From Lingula anatina (lineage: Eukaryota; Brachiopoda; Lingulata; Lingulida; Lingulidae), in the NCBI RefSeq assembly GCF_001039355.2, contig NW_019775436.1, forward strand, positions 101,617 through 165,616: a stretch of DNA of 64,000 nucleotides. Reading direction: 5' to 3'. Below, one piece after another: positions 48,001-56,588 of the stretch; position 1 is the first letter of the stretch; the number at the start of each line of letters is the position of its first letter. The notes beneath the pieces are model-generated. The model had not been told where the DNA came from. It worked only from the letters and a program-made list of their open reading frames with translations, and made no database searches. The translations under genes and the position numbers were made by a program.

Positions 48001-51000
48001 AGACTAATGGAGGTAAAATAAAAGCATTGTCTTATTATTTTGACCTTGATATTACACACATTTTCAACTTCTTTACTATCTTCTGAAATGAGTTATTTAG
48101 TGTATGATCTCAACTGTAGGTGGCACCACCAATGTTTACCTGCAGCAGACAGAGACAGAGGTACATGAGCTGCGGCAGACAGTGATCGAGAAAGAGGAGT
48201 GGGTGCGGAAATTGGAGAAAGAAATGAAGGAGCTACAGAACCGATGCAAGGCTCTGGAGAAAAATAATGTTGAATTAAAACAGGTGAGAATTGGATGTAA
48301 GGCATGTATGTATACTGGAAACAAGTTTGATTTATTTTGTATTTTTTAAGTGATTTATTTTGACAGATGACAAATGTTGGAAAAATTGCTTAATCTTGTC
48401 ATGAGGCACACATGTAATATGTTGCTTGTTGATCTTCACTGGGACAAACTGTATTGGTTGCTGCAATACAACAATTCCTCAACTTTGCCACACTGCAACC
48501 CATTTGTGTGGTATATCTGATGTATATACACCTATGGCAACTTTCAAAAACCATTGTCAGCTTGTGATTTTCTTAATGATTTTAATGTTTTTTTCTTGAT
48601 TTACCTAATAGATGTTCTTGCAATGAAAATTTAGCAAAGGCACTCCGTTTTGAAAAGTCCTTATCCCAGGCAGGCTGTATTAAGCAAGTCTTCATAAGGC
48701 AAGCAAACAGCTATACAAACCACATGCCAGGACTGTTGTCAGTATTACATTATGGTGTTAGGTATGACTGTGTCTATATCTATGACATATGTCAATCACT
48801 GTGTCCATTTCCAGGTGAACTCTGACCTTGACCAGGCCAATAAACAGCTAGAGAAGACATGCCAGGAGTTACAGCTGGTCAACACTGACCTGCAGAAGAA
48901 AAATGACCAGGTCAACAAGCAGCTGACCGACTCTAGGCAAGAAAATAAGAGGTAGGGTAGATATTTACGGACTTAGATTTGTTTCGAATTAAATGCTCTA
49001 GATAAAGTGCCAAAAACCTTTTAAACCTACTGGCCCTTTAGGTTGTGTGGTTCAAAGAATTGGGAGTAGTGGTTGATAATTAGGAAAATTTAACTGGACT
49101 GATCTCAGTTTGAGTGGCATTCAACATTGGGCATTTTGTTAATGTAGACTTTACTGTGATTGAATTTAGGGGCAGTTTGCTAGAAATAGGTTAAGATGCA
49201 TGTCAAATGTTGACTATTCCAGGATGATCAATGATCTGAACAGGGCCCAGCAGTCCGTGACATACCTAGAGGAGCAGGTGCAAGAGAGCCAAGGTCTAAA
49301 CAAGACATTGAAGATGGAACTTAATGTGTTTGAGAAGATGAGGGAAGAGACCAGGGAGAAAGGTGCTCTTTGTTTGGTTTTTATATAATTTTGTTATAAA
49401 TGGAGAAGTTATTAGATAGGATTGACATTTTTCCAATTTTTGGAAAAAACATTTATAACATATTTAAAAAACAAGAAACAAGTCATGGCATAGGGCATAA
49501 TTTACTCACCACAGAAAACATTCACTCTTATTCCATTGCTTTATCATAAAAACAACAAAATAATCATAATATAATTCATCTGTTTGTTTGGTCCAGGCAC
49601 TTGTGCCGATTTCAAACTGCGGGATATCTCTGGAGCAGACATGACGGACCTGTTTGAAGAAATCCGCCACCTGCGTGTCCAGCTGGAGAGGTCTATCGAG
49701 GCCAATAACTCACTGCGTCAGATGCTGGAGCTGTCACGTGACATGGGGCAGCAGGGCACCACCTCCTCTGTTATCAATATTCACCATATGCACACTAGGA
49801 ATACTACCAATACAAAGTCCACAGGTAGAGCTTACTGCATAAGTCCCTTCACATGATTAAATATGTTCAGATACATTTTGGTTTTATTATAAATGTATTG
49901 TATTTTTGCCAGAGTTGACCATGCTGAATTGAAGTTTTTCTTCTGCATTTTGTAATGGCTGCATTCACAACAAAAGTTGATCTTAGGACAAACAGATTGT
50001 CAGATAAATTATGGCTGTCCCACTTTAATGTTTGCTGGGAATCTATTCAGTGTCTTTTAGGAGATTATATGGTAGGTCAGCCATATTTGATCTGCTAATC
50101 TGTTAGTTCATGGATTAACCTGTCTTGAATGTGACCAATCGAAGTTCCCCAAGTACTGTTGGAGGGATTTTTTAAAAAGTGTGTGTTATTACAGTATATT
50201 TAAGTGGCAAACTTGCTTCTGTGTGACTTTCTTGTTTTGCATTACTAGAGAACAGAGAAGAGATCCTCCAGCGTGAAACAAGTCACCCTACTGGTGACCA
50301 AGGCAACAGGTATTACTCCAGAGATCTGTATGGTGAAGATGCCCAAAGACGGACAGAGGAGAAGATCCACCCAGAAGTGAGCCACCGTACTGGTGACCTT
50401 GGCAACAGGTACCACACTTATGACCTTGACTTTGGTGGTGGTGGTGGTGGTCGTGACCTTGATGGTGACCTTCCCCTTGGTGGTGGACGTGACCTAGGTG
50501 GTGACCTTGCTTTTCCTAGTTATACATTCCAAACTGGAGATCACGGCAATAGGTTGTATTCCAGGGAGCTGGACAGAGACAGTGACCCAAGCAGTCACCA
50601 TAGCAGTCGCCCTGGCAGTCATCCCAGCAGTCATTCTGGGAGTCACCACAGCAGTCACCATAACGAGATCAATGGCCATATTGGGCAAAGTGGTCAGTCT
50701 AAGGATGACCATCACCTGGGACCAAGGTTATATGGAAGGGAAGATGCTTTGGAAAACTTGAGGTTTGTTGTTAACTGTATTTAACTGATGTCTGGCTTAT
50801 TATTTTTTAATAGGGATTCAAAAATAAGTTTCAGTATATTTCTGGACTGCTGAAATGGTCCATGATGCTGTATCATTGGGAACATATTCAAGTTCACAGT
50901 CTTATACAAAGATGTCATACTCTGAAAGCACGAGGCACCAGGTTGACATTCAGATGCTCCACATATATATCAGTCTACCTGAAGGTGGCTTATTTTACAA

Positions 51001-53661
51001 AATACCCTCTTTAAGAATTTATTTATCCTCCCAGGGACAGAGACTTGTCGTCCAGGGAGAAGGCACGGACAGCAGACTTGAGTGACCAGCCATGGTCTGG
51101 TGGAGAGGATGACCACATAGAGGACCTGATCACCCCGTCAGAGGGCAGCTGGACAGGGGACAGGGGCAGACAGGTGCCCCTAACCATGAATGGACTGGGA
51201 GGTAGGGACCTTGTTAGGGAAACAGGTGCTCAGTTAGGAATTGTGAATAAGTAGTTTTTGTTGTTTTTTTTTAACCATTGCCATTGTGTGTAAATTTTTG
51301 CAGTTTGAATTTATTTTCTTTATTTCTATATATCAGATATAAGATACAGATTAAATCATTACTTAGTGCAGGAGTATATGTTATTTACAGGATCTCAAAC
51401 ACATTGTAAGCCAAATAATATATCAGTTATAGGTGGAGTTTTTTTTCATCAATTTGATCTATGGCTTTATTGCTCCATCACTTTAACATTGAAAAATAAA
51501 ATCTTTAAGGCCCAGTCAGAAAGGAGGAGGAGGAGAGAATGTCCAGACATACCAGTGACATCCTGGGTGACCAAGGCAACAGATATTATTCCAGGAGTCT
51601 GGACAGGCTTAATGGTGAGATTTGACTGAACAATAACATTGTCAGGTCAACTTGTCTTATTATGTATCCACTAGGTGATAGAAACGGCCCTCTTGTATTT
51701 TTCTGCCCATAATTGCATGTGCCCTTTCTGTGAATAGCATGACTTTTTGGTTTTGCGTTTGGCTTTAAGGGAATGTATGTAACATACTTGTTTTTGGGAG
51801 TAAACTTATATTTATTGTAGACAGCATGTGTTGATAGCCTTCATTCATGTTACATTCCTTAATGTAATGGATTGATACTCCTTCTCAAAAACTGCTTTTG
51901 ACATGATTTGGAAATGCCAGAAATTACTGTTCATTTGGTGTAAGTCTGTATCTACCATCTTCTATAGCTATAGATTATTAGAAAAAGAAGAGTGCTGGAC
52001 TAATGCTAGTATTTGACCTTTTTGCCATTGGTTTTAAAATTATTCACTTTGGCAAAAAAAAAAAAAAAAAGGAAAAATAGGTTTTGGCCAGTTTATCATT
52101 CAACTGCAATATCTCTGTTATCGTGTACCCCTGTGTGGCGTATTAGTCTTGTGTTGCATGGTTTGCATGCTCTGTGTTGCAGAGATAGGCCATGGCTCAA
52201 GTAAACCCAGGGAAAGTAGAGGACTAAGAAATCAGCAACGCTACTCACGCAGTTTAAATAGGCTAGATAGACTTAAAGGTATACTCTAATCCCAGGGACA
52301 CATTTTCCCAAAAACTGGTCGTAAATCTTAGACCAAATATGTTGAACAGTTTGATACATGGTTAAATCTGTAGTAGTCCACTTAAGTTCAATACTGGACC
52401 TGTTTTATAACCAAAGAGACATGGCTAATATTTAAGACTTACCTTATTATCTTGAATTGACATTTTGGATCTAAAAGTTAAGACCAATTTTGGGGCTTTG
52501 GCTAAGCTTGAGATGTGTAATCCTGGGATCATTGTATTGGCTTCTTTACCTGGTGTATTTTCTTCTTTCATAGACAGTCATTATCTTTATCTGTAACTGA
52601 AATTCTTAAGACCCTAAATACCAAAATCCTCTACCTTACAGTCATTAATTGATTTTTTGAAGGTTAAAAAAAAAAGTTTGGGAAAGTGTATGGTTATTAT
52701 TCAGTCTGAAGTCAGAAATATTAAATGATGGCTGTATGAGGTTTTTTGGTGTTTAACTGATTATATCAGTGGCCAATTTCATTTGCAAAAGGAAAAAAAG
52801 CATAATTATACTAATAATGGGAGTAGAAGACAAGCATACTGTATGAATACATGATTAACAGCAAAAATTCAGTTTTAATTGTCATCTGTGCATAAACGTG
52901 GTCATATGTTGACTCATATGAAATATACACATATTCAGATACACACGGCACTGGTGACCCTCTGAGAACGTCCGACCTGAGTGACCCTCCTGGTCAGTCT
53001 TGGCGTAACACTGACCGTCGGCACAGGTCTGCCCCCTATGGTCACACTACTGGCTACCGAGATGACCGCCAGATGGGGAGGTCACATCATTATGGCACAG
53101 AAACCAACAAGATCTACCATGTTTATGACCCTAAAGGTTCACCAGGTAAACTTCTACTTGTGTGATGTATGTGTGTTTGGTAGGTGTTAGGATGAGTCGA
53201 TTCCTGCAGGTGTTCAGACAGACTGGCCATCTTAATGATGCTCACTGATTTTGTCATGTGGAGGTTTGGTTACTGTGCTGATATAGATTTTTGAAAGATA
53301 TATTAATTTGATATTTGTATTTAATTATTTTTACATATTTCTCCTTCTTTTTCTTCTTTTTTATTTATTTATAATTATTATTTTATTTTATTTATTTATT
53401 TATTTATTTATTTTTTTGCAAAATATATTTTGTCTTTCCAAATGCCAGTTTGATAATAATCTCAATTTTTTATCCATTTAGGTACGTCCCCAATCCGTGT
53501 GGACTCAGACCTACGCATGCTGTACGCAATAGGAAAGATAGACGACTTTGAGCTCCTGCGGAAGGAGATTCACGAGAGTCAGGTGGTGCTAAGCGGTATG
53601 GTGGCCAGGATAAGAGAGAGACTACGGACATTTAGAGGAGCCTCTCCCTCACAGGTGGGTG

Positions 53662-53712
<51 letters not shown>

Positions 53713-55148
53713 GAAAACCTGCTCAATACTTATTAAATTTTTTGTGTGTGGACATGCAAAGAGAACAGGAGACATCTCCTTACATGACACAGGCAAATAG
53801 TCTCCTCAAAACTTAAACTGTTCTTTAGAAAGTCAACAGAATAGAAAGTCTTTGCTAAGTGCAGTCCCACATTTGCCTGGTTTCTTTTCTTTCAGAGTGT
53901 GGAATACAGCACTCTACAGGCCCTGAGTGCGTCAGCAGAGAACCTGCGTGTATGTCTAGGACAGGAGGCTCACCTCATCACGCTGTTCTGGATATCACAG
54001 CTGCCAGAGACGGACGCTGATGGCTTCTTTGTGGACGTCAGACTCATGAAAGAGGTACTGTTGTAATTAAAAAGTATTTTGAAATTATATTTTTAGTCTA
54101 GAAATGCTGCTGAGTTATTTTTCACAGTACTAAAATAGTGTTTTTACAAATGTATATGTTGTGATTTGAGGAGGTCTGCATTTGTTATAAAACCATGCAT
54201 TTTTTCCACTCAAATTTTAATACGTTTTGAAAATGGGCATCGATAAGTTGCCTTTGGAAAATAGTTTTAATTGCAGTGAATCTCATAAAGTGATGAAAAT
54301 TATTGTTTACAGTATTAAGGTATCCTAATGGTAATTTTTGTGTTAAACTTTATTTCCTCAAGGAAAAAAAAAACATCTTTCTTTAATCATGAATCCCCTA
54401 TTGTTCCAGGTTGGTCTGTTGCGGGAGGAGGTGGAGGTCTACAAGAGTAAATATTTCACTGCCAGTGACACTCTCAGGATGTACCAGGAGAGACTGGAGG
54501 TGAGGACATCCATAGTTTAGATTCATCTCAGCTTATAATATCACAGCGTCCATTACAGAGACCACATCCATCTGAAAAAGTTGACTAGACTTTATAATTG
54601 TTAAAATGAAGTGTCATTTATATACCAGAAGGAAGACTTTTTGGTGCAAAAGCAGTGATTCAGTTATGTAACACCAAGTTTTAACCTTAAATAAAATTTC
54701 GTGGTTTTTTTTCTATAGAAAAGTAACAGACAGAAGGAAAGTATGGCAGCCTCCATTGCAAGAGAAGGTAAACTTAGGATTGCTTGGAACAAATGTTTAG
54801 ACAAATGTATATTGTGTTTCATGTGAATGTAGTATGTTGATTTTGGACAGGAGCTTTATCTTTTGTGCCTTCCAATATCTCATCTTATTTAAAGTAAAAA
54901 TAAAGTACTCATTGACAAAGAAAAAGGTTTTATGCAAGCTGTTTTTGTTCGGTACTTAAATAGAAAGTTACAGTAATGAGACTACTCAGTTTAGTGTTTA
55001 TAATGTTTATTATATATGCTGTATATTATGTCCCATTCTTTAAAATTTTCCTTGTATTTTTTTGTCTCCAGTCAGCAGAACCAAGAAAGTCCTGACAAAA
55101 TCAAAACAAAACTTCATGTCCAGATACGAGAGGTCAGCTGCCACATAG
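24324..55148 (+). CDS. CDK5RAP2/myomegalin-like centrosomal coiled-coil scaffold (5' end missing)
   Basis: Twenty-five exons: 24324-24424, 24897-25051, 26459-26637, 26939-27137, 28126-28336, 28658-29570, 29834-29941, 31473-31707, 31994-32306, 45786-45914, 46184-47682, 48120-48283, 48815-48951, 49223-49362, 49597-49824, 50249-50762, 51035-51201, 51510-51614, 52183-52278, 52939-53145, 53482-53654, 53896-54054, 54410-54499, 54719-54767 and 55072-55148. They sum to 6,348 bp (2,115 codons plus stop) with phase agreement at every junction. The family call rests on DLFEEIRHLRVQLERSI and RELRKRLEESIRNNDLLREK, typical of myomegalin, CDK5RAP2 and centrosomin, which anchor gamma-tubulin complexes and Golgi or centrosomal microtubules. 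Long coiled coils alternate with Ser/Gly/His/Arg-rich low-complexity exons. The N-terminal CM1 region is not in the window, and the first exon seen has no ATG. The nine last exons recur at 56589-60693. Confidence 0.78.
26239..26258. repeat. Poly(C) run in intron 2 of the scaffold gene
   Basis: About 19 consecutive C residues following CTCTA. Confidence 0.9.
28658..29570 (+). CDS. Exon 6 of the scaffold: coiled coils plus Pro/Ser-rich linker
   Basis: A 913-bp exon coding about 304 residues. Order: coiled coil (KELLRQAEHQNDLLKKQIEL), a second heptad-rich block, a Pro/Gly/Ser linker rich in PTLKTPPAG-like sequence, another coiled coil, then a basic, Ser/Thr-Pro-rich segment (TPQRSRSDSNLFSG, PTKLRPMSAS, PPPSPSLSRGMS) likely to be phosphorylated and possibly to bind microtubules or EB1-type partners. 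No SxIP motif was seen in this segment. It ends with a short coiled coil and a Gly-rich tail before exon 7. Confidence 0.75.
30047..30423. mobile_element. TTAA-flanked MITE-like element in intron 7
   Basis: The left end is TTAAAGATGCATACAAAGTC. The right end is the reverse complement of TTAAAGGTACATACGAACCG, so a terminal inverted repeat of about 16 bp with three or four mismatches borders a 377-bp non-coding body. TTAA is present at both edges (30047-30050 and 30420-30423), as in piggyBac-type insertions, but the ends do not begin with the usual CCC. Superfamily uncertain. Confidence 0.55.
32565..32775. repeat. Imperfect tandem duplication, about 130-bp period
   Basis: Two related segments (about 32565-32640 and 32698-32775) share GAACTTCCATGG followed by a CTGGTCACATT or CTAGTCACATT step. 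Each sits after a CATTTTC...GGCA motif. Non-coding, intron 9. Confidence 0.5.
33038..33086. repeat. (GA)n microsatellite
   Basis: About 24 GA units with one GGG interruption, preceded by a T-run at 32987-33008. Confidence 0.95.
33925..34310 (-). pseudogene. Truncated NHL-repeat duplicate of the adjacent TRIM gene
   Basis: Minus-strand sequence closely matches the last part of the neighbouring TRIM-NHL gene (CVHVLSSTGDQLYQYGTEG and GHIFIADCNNHRIVVLSPQG are near-identical to it). The frame is broken by a stop after EFPIA, while similarity (ITPFGQLVVV) continues in another frame, so one indel has occurred. RING, B-box and coiled coil are absent. It lies directly downstream of the intact gene, consistent with a partial tandem duplication. 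Confidence 0.8.
34387..36201 (-). CDS. TRIM-NHL E3 ubiquitin ligase-like protein (TRIM2/3/71 type), single exon
   Basis: An uninterrupted 604-residue frame. It has a C3HC4 RING finger at about 16-59 (CSICLEVYRDP, then CYHTFCYGC and CPVC), which recruits E2-ubiquitin, and a B-box 2 at about 115-155 (NCEKHPDLKLKYYCEDDDTV, then CGDC and H residues). A coiled coil follows at about 165-270, then NHL-type beta-propeller repeats to the end (GVTLNREGHVMVCDRRRKSI and GHIFIADCLNHRIVAL are repeat units). The architecture is the TRIM C-VII class without an obvious filamin domain. Molluscan genomes carry large expansions of such genes, with suggested immune or RNA-binding roles; the role here is unknown. 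It is intronless and lies antisense within intron 9 of the scaffold gene. Partial copies lie on both sides (33925-34310 and 42857-43500). Confidence 0.9.
   Translation of the reverse strand: MAEALAAAFTDNILTCSICLEVYRDPRVLPCYHTFCYGCICNHARRTRTPNRTFLCPVCREEIQFPVGGLTQLKKNFVFSKAKDIITQQQPDRGASQSEQTNVAAVTQATSKMTINCEKHPDLKLKYYCEDDDTVVCGDCASTEHYRHGIVPVENVADINRKKIKTFLVKTLPKLNMFKEAVAKETATETEETQIMTASIYKIKEQAKRIRRLVDQREQELISEVFSACDIRKKQKEVKKDTLELHHASLGSACNFAQELITHGSDSEIMIHTKDLTERLAAMEKMPLLAPDTLDQICYSPGKISTAGLEAMLGQVTVRSQPPRQRTNLPNPASHLPDFIEKAECVHSFTAKLKNDNDSITGLTVDKRYMFIVNSNMESKYERTNVYTHKGQFKFAIKPNDSFDVAVSQPGQLYITSPYEKCVKVFPPRGKKIKTMGYGILEEPYGVTLNREGHVMVCDRRRKSIFTFNADSEQLLNTIPLRMCKCPWYIAVNSVNDNIVISDSSCVHVLSPTGDQLYQYGTEGSGEGQLQTPCGVCTDSYGHIFIADCLNHRIVALSSIGQFVKYIATKDDGLGYPTALTINPTGQLVVAEQWGTVKTFQYLQ
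36870..36965 (-). ncRNA. tRNA-derived sequence (SINE head or tRNA pseudogene)
   Basis: The minus strand contains TGGCCGAGTGGTTA, a good RNA polymerase III A box of the Ser/Leu type, and GGTTTGATTCC, a B box with one change from GGTTCGAATCC, about 35 bases apart. The acceptor ends (GGCAGGA and AGTCCCG) do not pair and the anticodon stem is poor, so it is not a functional tRNA. A T-rich tail follows. Probably a tRNA-derived SINE fragment. Confidence 0.5.
37162..37307 (-). repeat. 3' LTR of the gag-protease element
   Basis: 146 bp, starting TATGGTATTGTAACAACAAT on the plus strand and ending CATCACA. It is 8 bp shorter than the partner LTR because of a short ATTACATC duplication in the latter. 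Confidence 0.85.
37417..38604 (-). pseudogene. gag-zinc knuckle-protease region of the LTR element, frameshifted
   Basis: Begins at ATG 38604 with a Gypsy-type capsid domain (about 190 residues; FAGDELNDIVESF and FRHATQKGEDIDKFYRELQD are typical). A zinc-knuckle region (CRNCGGEWPHVG, then CFSCKRLHHFASMC) lies in a different frame at about 37830-38035. An aspartic protease then lies in the original frame at 37417-37800, with the catalytic ADSGSTVNLIS. The middle segment is thus offset by two opposite frame changes, near 38040 and near 37815. These could be paired mutations or sequence errors. The reading frame ends shortly after the protease. Confidence 0.75.
38721..38874 (-). repeat. 5' LTR of the gag-protease element
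   Basis: 154 bp, starting TATGGTATTGTTACAACAAT on the plus strand and ending TTACATCACA. The few differences from the other LTR imply an insertion that is not very old. Confidence 0.85.
39137..39285. mobile_element. MITE-like element, family A, copy 4, cut at an N
   Basis: Starts TTAAAGTCATAATAACTCTTCG and shares TTTTCCCGTACTTACCAATGG and ATTCCTGCATTCAAAG with copies 1 and 2. The similarity runs up to the undefined base at 39286 and does not continue after it, so the element's right half is missing. Confidence 0.65.
39286..39286. other. Single N, probable contig join
   Basis: The undefined base coincides with the abrupt end of a repeat copy (39137-39285). Confidence 0.6.
39360..39759 (-). 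repeat. Putative 3' LTR with TATA box and polyadenylation signal
   Basis: The left limit is approximate. The start TGTCGGGAGCG adjoins the polypurine tract. The first 35 bases contain an inverted pair (GGGAGCG...CGCTCCC). TATAAAAAG lies about 140 bp in and AATAAA about 180 bp in, which is the normal U3-R spacing. Confidence 0.5.
40255..40393. repeat. 27-bp tandem repeat within the retroelement
   Basis: Three near-perfect units starting GTGTCGAAGTCCCTTCCCAG (40255, 40282 and 40309) are followed by two or three degraded units. Located between env and the LTR. Confidence 0.85.
40955..41745 (-). pseudogene. env-like glycoprotein fragment of the LTR retroelement
   Basis: A minus-strand frame broken by one in-frame TAG near 41387-41389 (the frame is the same on both sides). 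The upstream part has cysteines and a GTYLINVDNGCEIQG-like block resembling the ectodomain of errantivirus and baculovirus F-type envelopes. The downstream part has one membrane-spanning segment (GYLGTLALFLLVLGIGIF) followed by a basic cytoplasmic tail of about 70 residues. The N-terminal half, any signal peptide and the furin-type cleavage region are missing. The element cannot make a whole protein. Confidence 0.55.
41748..41875. repeat. Short dispersed motif cluster CTTGAAAATTTCGTCG
   Basis: Four or five copies of this 15-16-bp word occur in 130 bp (41748, 41767, 41818 with one change, 41860), plus a small palindrome CGTCGGCAGACG...CCGCCGACG. They lie exactly where the retroelement similarity ends. 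Confidence 0.7.
42317..42858. repeat. About 53-bp minisatellite, GAGATCGTTCGCGAT unit
   Basis: Six recognisable units start near 42315, 42389, 42472, 42526, 42773 and 42826. Typical core: GAGATCGTTCGCGAT, AGCGAGACGAAAAGGCAAT, TTTCATATCTTCAGCG. Unit spacing is broken by GAATCGTTCGCATAATATCG-type segments and by a C-rich run (about 42620-42700). The open frames it produces on both strands are by-products of the repeat. Confidence 0.8.
42857..43500 (-). pseudogene. RING-domain fragment duplicated from the TRIM-NHL gene
   Basis: About 640 bp, roughly 90% alike to the start and 5' flank of the TRIM gene (36028-36690). It encodes the first 60 or so residues, with an intact RING up to CPVC, then runs straight into minisatellite DNA, so no B-box or NHL follows. 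The upstream flank, including a C-run and TTACACTGAT motif, was duplicated too. A truncated pseudogene. Confidence 0.85.
43505..43860. repeat. Degenerate tandem repeat, about 120-150-bp unit
   Basis: Three copies contain CTTTTCnnnCATGAACTGAA and TGCAACTTTT followed by TCTCCAAAACTGG and then GAACTTGAATAGGAAGTCAT. The third is shortened. Non-coding, intron 9. Confidence 0.7.
43861..45785. other. Remainder of intron 9, nothing recognised
   Basis: No gene, RNA or repeat could be supported between the tandem repeat and exon 10. Confidence 0.4.
46184..47682 (+). CDS. Exon 11 of the scaffold: 1.5-kb disordered exon
   Basis: The largest exon (1,499 bp, about 499 residues). It opens with a coiled coil (EEKNKKIAKLQKIIDQLQKR), continues into about 350 residues rich in Ser, Arg, Gly, Asp and His without predicted order, and closes with two coiled coils, the second being the family-like RELRKRLEESIRNNDLLREK. 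The nucleotide sequence is repetitive in its Ser/His/Arg part (AGGTCA and CATAGGG-like words), suggesting growth by slippage. Confidence 0.75.
50249..50762 (+). CDS. Exon 16 of the scaffold: GNRYYSR repeats and Ser/His/Gly tract
   Basis: Codes about 171 residues. Three copies of a motif TGDxGNRxxxxxL occur at 50290-50328, 50389-50427 and 50533-50571, separated by glycine-rich and aspartate-rich linkers. They are followed by a Ser/His tract (SSHHSSRPGSHPSSHSGSHH). Two further copies of the motif lie in exons 18 and 19. No coiled coil is apparent. Function unknown. Confidence 0.7.
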
Positions 55149-56513
55149 CAGAACTTTATTCATAGAAGACACGGCAGAAATATCATGAGTATATGAACTG
55201 CGCTATACAGGATGGCATATATTGTGTGTATATGACAATGGGTATATGCACTGAATGGGGTGCAGAGAATGTATGACACTTTGCTAAACATATATGCATT
55301 TGTTAAACACATGGATGCATGCAGACAAGGCCTGCAGTGTTCACTTGAGGATTAGGGTAATAGAACGAGGTAAACAACCTGTAGTGAAGATTATTCCACT
55401 GCCAGAGATGAGGAAACCGAGCACTATATTGATAGCACACTTGACTCTCATGTAATACTGTATGTGGCCCAAAACACTGCCAAGTAAGGACGTTTGGAAA
55501 AAGATTTTTTTAAAATAACATAAACAGAGTGACCATTTGAAAGAGGTGACTGAAAAGGGTAATGGGCCAACTGAAACCATTTGGGAGTCATCCTTGCAGT
55601 GGTGGACACTTGGTTTACACTCACCTGCTGTGTAATGCACACAATGTCAGAATAACTGAGGGATAATATAACATTAATTTAGGGATAGTATAACAATAAT
55701 TAAGGGATAGTATAAGAATAATTGAGGGATGATATAATAGTAGGTGAGGGATAATAATTTGGTTTAGTTGAGAGATAATATTGGCTTCCCAGAGTGGCCA
55801 AGACAAGACCAAACCATGCCTTCTTGAAGTTGAGCTCAAAATTATGTTAATTTTGCCAATTTTGTTTACACTCAGAATCGATGCCAAATATGACAGCCTA
55901 TGCCAATACCAGCATATTTATTCCAGACCTGGGGACAACCCAAATCTATATTTTTCTTCAGTCGTGGTTAAATTAACTTACATGTTTTGTGGGCTGCTTG
56001 GACATTATTAAATTGGGCCTATATTAATATAGGGATCCCCCTCCCATATATGTCTTAGAAATGAAAGCAGCATTGCTGTGTGCTTATTACAGCCAAATGC
56101 TTGTTATACTTTTCTTCATATGCAGGGCATTTTTGTTTTATTTTTATTTATTTAATTATTTATTATATTCTTTTTTGCATAAAAATTTTCCAGCTTCTGC
56201 ATTCAGCTTTCTGTTTCAAAATTTTGCCAATTTAATTTATTTTCTGCTCGCAAATGTGTATGATAAGGAAGGAATGGCTGTTCATTCATTGGCAGTATGG
56301 AGTGGTCTGACATTATCAGGACTTTATTCCCTTGAATTGCTAAAATATGTTATTTGAAAAAACGTATTTTGGAAACAGACTTTGCTCAAAGTCGGTCATA
56401 TCCCACCAGATGTAATACATTTTTTTTTTTTTTTTTTGGCATTGTTGGCTAAAAAAAAGCATTTTTGATAACATATTTCAAAACTTTTCTGTTCCTTTCA
56501 TTTCGTGTGGATA
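50961..56513 (+). repeat. 5.5-kb duplicated segment, copy 1
   Basis: From within the intron before exon 17 to beyond the 3' UTR of the scaffold gene. Matches 56515-62048 with only scattered substitutions and small indels in introns and near-identity in exons. It ends within a base or so of the N at 56514. Confidence 0.92.
53663..53710. repeat. (CT)n microsatellite after exon 21, copy 1
   Basis: About 23 CT units starting within 10 bases of the splice donor. The second copy of the region has a longer, interrupted version. Confidence 0.95.
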
Positions 56514-56514
56514 N
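56514..56514. other. Single N at the duplication boundary
   Basis: Copy 1 ends and copy 2 begins at this base. Confidence 0.8.
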
Positions 56515-56588
56515 ACATATATATCAGTCTACCTGAAGGTGGCTTATTTTACAAAATACCCTCTTTAAGAATTTATTTATCCTCCCAG

